Of a stretch of 64,000 nucleotides of DNA, positions 25,901 to 37,900 are shown piece after piece (position 1 is the stretch's first letter; every line of letters begins with the position of its first letter). The DNA is taken from assembly GCA_033675545.1 (NCBI GenBank), contig JAWDGP010002624.1, forward strand, positions 1,141,001-1,205,000, in the 5' to 3' direction. Position numbers and translations under genes: made by a program. A model generated the notes under the pieces. The model ran no database searches, was not told the origin of the DNA, and saw only the letters and a program-made list of their open reading frames with translations. This DNA comes from Elysia crispata (Eukaryota; Mollusca; Gastropoda; Plakobranchidae).

Positions 25901-28900
25901 AAAGCCCTTTGATGGCTCTGCTTGAGTTTTAAAAACACACTTCTCAAGGCACCGTCAGGGATTTTTTGAATAGTATACATTTACAAAGAAAAGTTAAGTT
26001 ATCTAAAATATGTATGTTTTTTTCTTTTCTAATGTTTAATATGGCTTAATACAGAGAAATAGCAGCAATTCTCAAGGCTTAGCGCAGGGATCGGCAACCT
26101 TTACCACTCAAAGAGCCATTTGAACACGTTTTCTATTGTAAAGAAAACACTTGGAGCCAAAGAATCCGTTGGACATTTAAACTGAAATAACACTGCATAT
26201 ATTAAGAGCAACAGTTTTTTAAGCACATTTTATTTAGATCTTACAAGATTATCCTAACCTTCAAATTTTGAATTATATTTTAAAAAGAGAAAAAATAAAA
26301 TGAAATACATTTTAATTACCTATTAATCGTTTTCAAAGGCCACAGGGAGCCGTTTATGAGAGATCAAAGAGCCGCGTGCAGGTTGCTGACCCCTGGTTTA
26401 GTGTCATTTACCACTCGTATGTCACTGACTTGAAAACAGGGTCTAGTCATCTTGATTTAGCCTAGCTAGTATTTCACTTGAGATGTTTCATATTTAAGTT
26501 TCATTTGAGCCCATGTTACAAATCAAAATCTCAAATCTGAATGACATTAGAGTTATATGTAGTCAAAATGTGTTGTGGTTACCCAAATGCAACTATTTAT
26601 TGGGATGAACTTTATGTACTTTCCATTTCTTAACAGTTTGAAATTGGTAAACGAAATGAACGAGAGATTGTAACTCATAAGAGAGGACCTATCACCACCC
26701 AAAACCATTTCAGAAAATAGAAAATAATTGTATGTGCTACCAAGCTAGTTTCTAAATAATCAATCAGATATTTAAGATATTTGGTTGAGGTCTCAAAAAG
26801 TGAATGACGGGTTAGTTTCAAACACAGATTCTTTTACATTTTATTAGTTCACATATAATGCATCTACTAAAAGTGGTGTTTACCATTGTTCTAAGCTAAA
26901 ATCCCATCTTTTGCATCCCGAAATGTTTGTTGTACATGCCTAATATCCCATCTTTGATAAATTAGAGATATCTAGCAACATGAATGCTAGATCGCCGAGT
27001 TGGCAAAGCAAGGACCATTTTTTATCAATCTGGAAGTTTACATTAAAGAAAAGAATCTTTCCTAGAAGCTACAATTTTCAAGTTTTCTTTTTTGACTGTG
27101 ATGATAGATCTTTTTTTTTTTGTAATGTTACTAGTGTGCATGATTCTAGTGTTATAAATAGAAAATATATTAGTGTAAAGTGTGTGTAATGAAAAATGAA
27201 TTTTCAAAATTGAGGGATTAAATTAGAAAGCTCAAGTTGTCATAATTATCAGATTTTTTTTCTACTTGCTTGGGGAAGATAGGATTCTGTCTTCTTCGTA
27301 GCTTAAGACAAAGCCACAAGCTTCAAAAAAAAATAAAATAAGTATTTTTGCTAATATTTTGTTATCAAGTTTAAACAATAAAAAAAACTTTCACAAGTGT
27401 TGCATTGATGATCATCTCCGGGTACCTGAAATGTCATCCCATAAATGTATTTCTCTTTATTTGTGTATTTTTAACCCTATCCTTATACATTTAGACAAGT
27501 GAGCAATGCTTTCTTCTTCCCAAACTTTGGAAAGTAAATATTTTTAAATGTGTGGAAGCCATCAATTGAAACGACTTCGGTTTTTTTATAACTATATTGA
27601 ATAATTTTAAATTCTTTAAAATTTAGATTTTTTGATGTGTTGAAATCAATCTCATAGTTTGCATCTATAAAGAGATTTTAAAAAAGGAATTTCTCATTTA
27701 TTATTAAATAGACCTTTTTCATCTCAGTAAACAAGCTTCATTTTGAGATTCTTAATTTTCTTCCTCAATCTAGGACTTGACCAATGTTCAGAACCTGCAG
27801 AAGCGCCACGCTCTCCTTGAGGCTGATGTTATGGCCCATCATGTAAGAGTCTAGTCTAACTTTTTATTTCTTGAAATTGAGGAAATTTGGATAATAAGTT
27901 AAATGTATTGGAGCTTATATTTTTTTAACCCTCATCATAAGATGCTAGAATTTATTAGAAGGCATGAAATGTTTGTAAAAACTCATGTCTCACTTCTATG
28001 TGATAAATCTAAGATTGTTTTTATATAGATGGAAGACAAGGGATAATTCCCAAATGTAATATCCTTGGTGGCTTTCTTAAATTTACGCATTTGTCTTCTA
28101 AAGCTGTAAGGCTTTTTCCTGCAAGTTATTATTTCTTCAATGACTTTATTTTCATACATCTGTTATGATGTCTATTAGTTTAAACAGATATAATGGGAAT
28201 TATTTAACTTAGATTTTTTTTTTTTTGCCAGGATCGCCTTGATCAACTGCAGTCACAAGCAACTCTTTTCGAAGATGGTGACCATTTCGACAAAGACAAC
28301 ATCAAGGTGAAAAAAGTGGAGGTCGTTGAGCGCTACCAGAAACTCACTGTAGGTTGATTTGTGATTTAATATTGTCATTCCTTTGCATATTTTAAGAGCT
28401 GTTTTCCAAACTTAACATTCTGTATTTTGAAATGTTTTAACCTTAAGACAGTATTAATCATTTATGACATCTATAGATTAATTTATCAGTGTTCTGATTT
28501 GTTCAGTAATTTGTTTAAGAATGTACTTGAGTTTAAAAAATATCAGTTCATAACTACAATAAAAGCACTCTTTAGATATATATTTTTTTCCCAAAATAAA
28601 TGTAAGTAGAAATACTAAAATTGGGTATAGGTATTTTCACTGAAGATTAATCTTATCAGGTCACCTAGCTGTTGAACTATTTTCCCAATTTCAGCTTGGT
28701 ATTTGTCTTTATAGACAAAGATACCAGGGTTTCACATAGACTGTTCCACCTAATTATGTTTTATGGTTGAAGAAATGCTGTAATCAACTCCTAACAAGCA
28801 AAATACATGAAACAAATGTTTTAGCTCACTTGAAGTGACAAAAAAAAAGCCAAAAGTATGAATTTAATCTCTTTCATAACAATTTCAGAAAGCTATTTAT

Positions 28901-31900
28901 GTAGCATCTTAGAGCAAACCAAGAAAATTTTTTTTAAAAAAAGTTGAATTTTCATGAAAACATGTGAGAGATTCATGTTAATGTTTGTCCTGTGGTTTTC
29001 AGGCCCCTATCCAAAACCGCAAACAGAAACTGAATGAGGCCCTGACATTGCAGCAATTCTTGAGAGACATTGAGGATGAAGAGGATTGGATCAGGGAGAA
29101 GGAACCCATTGCTTCTTCCACCAATAGAGGTAATAATCGATAATTTTGCTTATAATCATTTTTTTTTGGGAGCTTGATCTGAGGAGATCTGGAGAGACCA
29201 AGAACAAATATCTGAACAGGAACAGGAGCATGTAATATCTTTCTGTGACTTTAATAAGAGCATTAATTTTTTTTGTATTGTCAAGGTTATTTTATAAGGG
29301 TTACAGCTAGTTTGAAGTGTTTGCAGCTTAAAATAAACTTTTTTTTCTTTGTCTCTCATTTTCTAGGATCCTCTCATCGTTCCTTAATTTTTTGACTGTT
29401 AAGAACATTTATTCACTGCTAGGTAATGCAGAAAGTCTTCCTTTAAATTTACACCAAAAGCTCTTCGAGATGATCTTTCTAGTGGTCAAAATTACTTTTT
29501 CATGCTCTTCAATGATTCAGATTCTTACTCCCATTTTTCTTGTGTTTTGTCTCCCAGGTCGTGACTTGATTGGTGTGCAGAATCTGATGAAGAAGCATCA
29601 GGCTCTGCAGGCAGAAGTTGCTGGCCATGAACCACGCATCAACAATGTGTGCCAATCTGGGAAGGATATGATAAAGGATGGACATTTTGCTGCTGATACC
29701 ATCACCACCAAGATTGATGAGCTGCAAGATAAGTGGCAAGCCCTCAAGGTAATAACATCATACAGTTGGGATTTTAGATATTCCTGCCAAACTGGTCAGT
29801 CACTAAGGGTAGATAATAGAAAACCAAGCACAATACCAATTACTTCAAGATACATATGCATTTCTGGTTTCCAAATTCAACACAACTGAATGTCTTCATT
29901 TTTCTTTTACAGCATTATAGCTTTTGGATTTAGGATTCATGCAATTAAAGTACTTTATTGCCGATTTGTAAAAGATTTTTAACTCCAAACAATATATACA
30001 ATTTTTGAAAATGCAAGAAGTATAAATTTGGTATCTATTTTGCTTTACCACATGTTTAAAAAATTCCACTTTTGCTGTCATATACATGTGCAAGCAAAAA
30101 AGTGTTACAACTTCTTTTGCACAGGCAAACAAATATTTGTCATATTTTAAGTTTTTTTTTTTATTTACAACCAAGCTTTTAAGAAAGCGAAATTCACCCT
30201 TGAATTTTCTTTTTTGTACTCAAATAGGACAAAGCTCAACAGCGCAAACAGGACTTAGAGGATTCCCTGCAGGCTCAGCAATATTTTGCAGATGCCAATG
30301 AGGCAGAGTCCTGGATGAGAGAGAAAGAACCTATTGCTGCCAACACTGACTATGGCAAAGACGAGGACTCTGCAGAGGTAAGCTAGAAAAACTGGAGATC
30401 ATTCAACGTTTTCTAGCGTTTACATCATTAATATTTAGTCAAAAATATTGTGAGCGTTGTGGAGCCTTTTCTTTCCAACCATATTTTTGTGAGATTTTTT
30501 AAAACCAGGTTGCAGTCCATTTTCCTCTGTTTTTTTTTTTGTCCTTCTATTCAAAAGATGAAAGTGATGTCCTTTATTTTGTTTCATAATTGAGAGGATT
30601 TATTTTTTTATTTTTTTTTTAGAAAGAGATAACTTGCTCTAATATTATTTCGAGCGATTTGTTTCTATTTTATTTAAATGTTGTAATTTATTTCCTTCTA
30701 TCACTGCATTTCCCAAATTTTGCCATGCTATTGAATCTTTTCCAAGTCCCTTTGATTTTTCCTTTCAGGCATTGCTCAAGAAACACGAAGCATTCATGGC
30801 TGATCTTGAGGCTTATCGCTCTGTCATTGAAGGTCTTCGTGATCAGGCACAGGCTTGCAAGGTATTTCTCATACTGTATGTTAACTTTGAAATGGGAATA
30901 ATGCAATCATAGGTCTAAATGCAAGATTTCAAAATCAGATATTATTCCTGTGCAGAAATTTATTTTACTTCAAATTTTTATCTCCATTTTTTATATACAA
31001 AATAAGATTGTTTAATATCTTTTTATCTGAAAACTATAATTATACATATTTTCATTTGAGGAAAATTTATAGAAAAAAGGGTTTTATCTTAAAATTTCTG
31101 CCCATTATTTTGTTCCATCAAAATGCAATTTCAGGTAGGTTTTTAACGTAAGTGTTCAAGCAGTTGCTGAAACTTGCTTATGTAGTAAGCCCTTAGATTT
31201 CACTTTTGAGTATATTTTGCATTTAGATATATCTTTCTAGATCAGTTAGGGTTGTTTTAAAAACATGCCTAGATTTATTTTAATGTCAAATCAATACTTT
31301 GAATACAGAAATTCATGATCAATAGGTCTATAGAATTATTCTACTGATAGGAAATGAAATTTTTGTATTGTACCTTCTTTGCACATTTTTCCTTAAAAAA
31401 GACCCCTTGCGTTTGGATTTTTTTTTCTGTAACTTTTGAGATGCCAATGCCTGTTAGAGATGGGTTTTTTTTATATAATATTTGTTAGATTTGATTGATC
31501 TCTGACAATAGCAATATTTTGCAATCTCAGTTATTTGAGGAATAAGTTATGATAAATAAAATGGCTCTGATAAATTGAAAATTGAGTTTTCATTCTGAAT
31601 GAAAGAAGTCCTGTTTATCATCAGCCTCCTTTTATTTGTCTGCATGTAGCAATAAGAAGCTAAATTGATTTTTCATGCTGAATGGAAAAAAGTCATGTTT
31701 ATCATCAACCTCCTTTTATTTGTCTGCATCTAGCAAAAAGAAGCTAAATTGATTTTTCATTCTGATTGAAAGAAGTCCGGTTTATCATCAACATCCTTTT
31801 ATTTGTCTGCATGTAGCAACAAGAAGCTCCCATCATTGATGACATTGGAAAGGAAAAGGTGGTTGCTCTCTATGACTACACTGAGAAGTCACCTCGTGAA

Positions 31901-34900
31901 GTATCGATGAAGAAAGGAGATGTTCTCACGCTACTTAACTCAACTATCAAGGCAAGTATTTAGATGAAGAGCGTAAAGCTTTATTGGCACAGCGTGATAT
32001 CTGATTTGGGATACTTGTTTGCAAATACAATTTGAGCAGAACAGTAGAAGTATATTAAGAAAGGTAATAGCCGGGGATTATTGTGTAATGTGTTTAAAAT
32101 TCCATTTGGCTGTTTTCATAATATTTTGTAACAGATTGATGAGTATATTTATGTTTTGAAGGGTTTGGAATTTCTGTCTGACAGTGCTTACCGGAACATA
32201 GATTACATTAATTTTTCAGGCCAGTAGAAATACAAGATGCAGAGGCTTTGTTGAAAGTCAGGCATGGAAGATCTATCCATTGGTGCGATAGATTTTTGTT
32301 GTTTTTTAGCCAAATAGCTTAAAACAGGAAAAAATACAGTTCAGTTTTATTTCTATGTTGATCCAAGACAAGAGAAAATGGATCATAAATTTTATCTTTA
32401 AGTGCTTTATAATTGTAAGTAATCAAATGTGTTATTTTTACATTTTTTTTCACAGGACTGGTGGAAGGTGGAAGTGAATGACAGACAAGGTCTAGTGCCA
32501 GCTGCTTACGTCAAAAGGTTGGATCCCTCTTTGTCTGCATCCCGCAACAACCTCATGGATGAGTTCACTATTTCTGTCAGACAAAATCAGATTGAGACCC
32601 AGTAAGTCTGAACCTTGAGAGAGTATTTAAGATAAGGAAGGTGAAATAGGTTAACAGACTAGCAGCAAAGCTAGCCTGGTCTCAGCTGGCTGTGATATTG
32701 TGTTCACACAATTTTGGGAAGTAATTTTATTTACTGAGGCATCATAAAATATTTTAAGAATTGAAAAGTGCTTTCACTTTTTATATTTTCATGAAAGAAA
32801 TAGCTCTGCAATTAACATTCTGTGAGAGATACATAAATATTGAAAAACTTCTCGTTTTCACCACAAAAGAATATAGAGAAAAAAATAAGTTTATAATATT
32901 TATAATCCACAATGTGGGACATCTTTGCAATAACTGAAAATACTTTTGGTGGAAAAAAAAATAGCTTCTTATTACAGGAATTTTTGTGTGTGTGTGTGTG
33001 ATTATGTTGCTGTTGTGATTTTACTCTTCCCACCTCAGGTATGCCAATCTCCTTGACCTGGCCAACCAGCGCCGTGAGAATGTCCAGGAGTCTTGCAGGG
33101 CATATCAGCTAGTGCGTGAGGCAGCTGAGCTAGCTGCTTGGATCACAGAGAAGGAGAACTCTATGGCTGGTGAAGAGGTTGGAGATGACCTGGAGCAGGT
33201 GGAGGAGATGCAGAAGAAGTTTGATGACTTCCAGAAGGTTAGAGCAGTGCTGGCCTGACATTTATATATTTGTTGATTTTTTATATTTTGTCTAGGTTTT
33301 TTAATTCTTTCGTATCATCAATGTAATGAAAAAATACTTTGAACAATTTAAATTGCATGGCAATAACATTGCAACGAAAATCTATATTAAAAATGAGCGT
33401 AAGCAAATAAGAATCTCTCTAATAACATTGTTTGGTTCTTTTTTAATTAAATTTTTAATAAAAAAATAAAAAAATATGTATATTTATTGCAGGACCTGAA
33501 GGCTAATGAGGCTCGTCTCCAAGAACTGAACAGCATCGCCGACAAGCTCACAGCTATGGGCCACACAGAGGCTGCTGAGAAGATTAGGGACCAGATTACT
33601 GTAAATATCATGAACTTTATATAATTAATTTCCTCCCTTCCAGTCCAAATGATTTGCATTTTGCTAATGTAGTTAAGAACAATGTGCTTTTCTGAGCCTT
33701 TCAAATATGAAATACTACATGATAGTTTCAGAAACTTTTTAATTTGAAAGTTTTTTTGTAAAATCTTGAAACAATAAATCAATAAATGAGAATCATTTAT
33801 ATTCATCTGATTGCTGGAAAATTGGAAAATCTGACATTGAAAGCTTTAAGACTGGTTGAAAGACAATTTTATGCAGGGTTCAAGTAGTTATAAGTATTTG
33901 TTTTTAGCCCATTGTTTGGGAAATAGTTTCAATCCTAGCTGGTACTGTAAGTGCTGTGAGAACAAATTTAGTTCATCCTTTTTATAGATATACAGCTCAT
34001 GTAAATCCAAAAATTCAAAGGTGCTTGAAATTCAAAAGTTCTCAAATTTAAGGCTGACTTGCAGGCAGCAGGGAAATACTTAAATCATCTTTCCATATTT
34101 TCACTTTTTAGGAGCTACTCATTTATCTTACGTATTACAATTTTTATTTTTCTTATCAATCAATCTCAGCTGCATACTGTCTAAATTATATTGACATTGT
34201 ATGAAAAATTACTAAGCAAGAGGCTCTTATATGTATCTTATTGGGAATAAAAAAAAGTAAAGAAAAAAGAGTAGTCTTTACAGCACAACAGCTTTCTTTC
34301 TCAACATACATGGCAAGATGCACTTTACTTTCCCTTTCCTGGATGTAAACATTATCAAGTCTTCCTCTATTATAAGAAGAGCATACTTTCGAAATTTACT
34401 TTTGTATGATTATAAATAAGCCACTAAATACTACTGGCTGCTGGTAGCAGACGCTAACATCAAGTGAATATCTAGTGGCAGTTGGCAGCAGTTGAGTGCT
34501 TTAAGAGTTGAAAAAAGGTTGTGCTGCAATATGAATTTTGACACTGCACTACTTATTGCCTTGAAAATACTCATTGAATGGTATATATGAGTGCAAGAAT
34601 TTTTCATCCGTGTCCATTGTTTTTTCTATGCAGCAACTGAACCAGCGATGGGTCAACTTGCAGCAAGTCACAGCAGAGAGGGCCCAGACTCTCAGCAGTT
34701 CATTCGAGGTGCAGCGATACCACAGGTGATTGTAAACTGCTTCTCTATTTAATTGATTCCTTTGGTAGAATTCTTTTTTTATGAAGAGTTCAAATCTGCA
34801 GTGCAGTGTGCTTATATGAAATTGCTAATATAGGACTGCTTATCAGAAGTTTTAACCTACAGTGTATCATATTTGAAAGTATAAATGTGGAGACTCTTAA

Positions 34901-37900
34901 GTTATCTATAAATACTCTATATCAGATATTTAGTTTTTGAGCACTCCTATATTTCTCTTCAGATTGCTGCCAATGAGTCATATTTAGAAAATGTTTAAAC
35001 CTTTTCTATTGCCTGTAAAAAAATTAAAGAAAAGATGAATACTGGTATAAATATTTACAAGCTTCAAACATGAGTATGTAAAATGAAGAATTTTTTTAGG
35101 AAATCAAACATTGGGTCTTGTTTTATGCATAAGAAATTAATTAATGTACATATAGCTATTTTATTAACCTTTGAAATGCAATCCTTCTGAATAGTATCCC
35201 TGTAAGACATTTAATTTGTCATATCTGTAGCATTAAGCATACAGAATGTTATAGCTTTTCATTCTCTCTTCTTCTTTTTATTTTAATTTATCTTGTGCAG
35301 AAAAACCAACAGTGTCATTTATTTTGCAGCAACTTAAATAATAAAATGTATGCAGAATAGATAAAAGAAAAGTCTGGAATATTTAGAATATAAAAGAAAA
35401 GTAATAAATTCTTTCCAAGCCTTATCATTATAGATATAGGATTTTGATATGCTTGTATCACAAGTCCTGGTAAATTTTCTTACCGTCAGAGAGGTGGATG
35501 AAGCCAAAGATTGGATCAACGAGAAGGATGCTGCACTGAACAATGACAACTACGGTCATGATCTGGCAAGCGTACAGGCTCTTCAGCGCAAGCATGAGGG
35601 CTTAGAGAGAGATCTTGCTGCGCTTGGGGAGAAAGTAAGGATTTTTAGGATATTTGTGGTGGCCCTGGGAGACAGAAGAAAAAAATTCTGAAAATATTAT
35701 TTAATGCAATGAAAAAGGAAGAACAAATTGAAATAAACCTCGTTGTGAATGCCAACATGTTGTGTGATACACTTTTATTCTGACATAGAGCTGGAAAAGA
35801 TTGGAAAGTTTTGCAATGTGTTTTGTTTTATTTTGTTAGCAAAGATCCTTTGTTCACATGGATAACTAATTCTACAAGACATTCTAATTGATTTTTGTGA
35901 AGAGCAGCAGTAGAGTTCTTTTAGCAATAACATACTAACTTCTGCAGTGGGAACAGGCTTTTCATCTCATTAAGAGATTGCTTTGCTTGTAATTAAATAT
36001 GGCTATGGCATGCACAAATATTCCATTTAAAAGAAAGTTACTCATCAAGTGGGATGGGAAAAGTTTTAAAAGGCAAAAATGAAATTTGAATGTTTTTTTT
36101 TACTGTTTTTTTTTTATCAGGTTCGCGAGCTTGATGACACTGCCCAGCGTCTGATGCAGACACATCCTGATCAGGCTGAGGGAATCTATGAACATCAGAC
36201 AGAGATCAACGAGATGTGGAACGCTCTCACTATCAAGGTAGAACAATCCTGCTTCTCTTGGTATTTGTGAGAGTGATTAACCGATATGTGGTTAGTGCAA
36301 GAAATGTTGTTTATGGTATTGGGAACAAAGTTTCTTAAACTACACCTTATTTCATTTTGCTAAATATTTTAGTATATTTATACCCATTTATCTTCTACTT
36401 TTTTTTACTAAATGAATAGCCTTTAAACACTTAGCATGATTTTAAAACCTTCTAGATTTCTTACTCACCTTTTTGTATACTGGTCCAATAAATATCTTTA
36501 GTCTCCTCTTACAAGAGATGCTGTTTGATTAAGTTTTGCTCATCCTGGTTTACTTCCTCATCAGGCTGATGCTCGCAAAGTCAAGCTGTTGGATGCGTAT
36601 GATCTGCAGCGTTTCCTCAGTGACTACAGGTTAGGCCTCATTTAGTCTGCCTCTCTGGATTAGCCAATAATATGTTGGGTTTTTTTTTGTTTTGTTTTTT
36701 TTCAAATTTACATGAATGTGATTGACAAAGTTTTTATAAATACTGCAATTGGCTTCTTTCCAAATTAAATTATTATATTTGATAAAAATTGTACTTTGTC
36801 GTTTAAATAAATGATACCTCAGTCTTTTGTGCATTTTTTGTTCGATTTACACGTATGTGATTGACAAATCTTTTATAAATACTGTAATTAGCTTCTTTCC
36901 AAAGAATAAATTACAATATTTTTAAAAAATTGTACTTTGCCGTTAAAATAAATGATATGTCGATCTTTTGTGCATGTTTTAAGTTTCCCTAATGCAAACA
37001 TGTGCAAAGTTATTTTGATTAGCAGCAGGTTGAGGAAATTGATCTTGGATTAAAAACCTTTCTCTACATCTAGATAGCATCTCTTTGTGGTAGCTAGCAC
37101 CTATCTTTTGGACATACCATAGTATTTTAAGGGATAGTTGAAAATCAAAGAGCTATGTATACAAGTACACATCCTTCCAACTTTGGTCAAGTATGAGTAA
37201 ATGGTTTAATTTTTACCCAAGAGAAAAAGATTTCATAAAGTTGCTTGAAAGAATTCTTTCTTCATGGGATTATCTCATCTTTGAAGCAGGCTCTTATGAA
37301 AAAAAATCAAAAAGAAAAAGATCTAAAAATAAAATTAATTCAATTTTAATCCATTGATGTAGTCAAATTATATCATTCATATATGGCCATTTATGGTGCA
37401 CTATGTATGTAAAAATTCACAGTTTATCTCTGTGTCTTTGTCAGGGATTTGACGAGCTGGATTAACAGCATGATGGCTTTGGTCTCCTCTGATGAGCTGG
37501 CAAAGGATGTTACTGGTGCTGAAGCTCTCCTGGAGAGACATCAGGTACAGTTTAGACACTTGTCTCTCTTGCCCTCTCCGCCACTCTTTTGCCTTGTCTC
37601 TCTCTCTCTTGCCCTCCCCACCCCTCTCTCTCCTTCTCTGTCTCTCTCTCTCTCTGTCCCTCCCCCCCGCCCCCCTCCACACTCACATCTGATCATTCTC
37701 CCAAGTAAACAGTTGCATAGAAATGTTAAGATTTTATTAAAAAAAAATCGCCTGCAATAGAAAAATCAAGAACGGTTTATTTCGTTGTAATATTTTGTGA
37801 ATATAAAGTTTTGCAATCAATTGCAAATCAGTGTGCACTCTCATGAACAAGAAAAAAACGGGTGAAATTTACGATTGACAGCTGGTTTAAAGTCAACATT

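Larger units (their letters stand above)
22775..27773. other. SPTAN1: Intron 16, longest intron (5.0 kb)
   Basis: Contains a candidate 27-nt microexon (24524-24550), a hAT-like element (26085-26395), a 25-bp tandem duplication near 25836-25884, and a C-run followed by an A-run near 24835-24870. The rest is A/T-rich with only chance ORFs. Confidence 0.8.

Noticed and set aside
32602..33038. A hidden SH3i exon in intron 24
   Set aside because: No stop-free segment with both splice sites in the right phase and vertebrate-like sequence was found.
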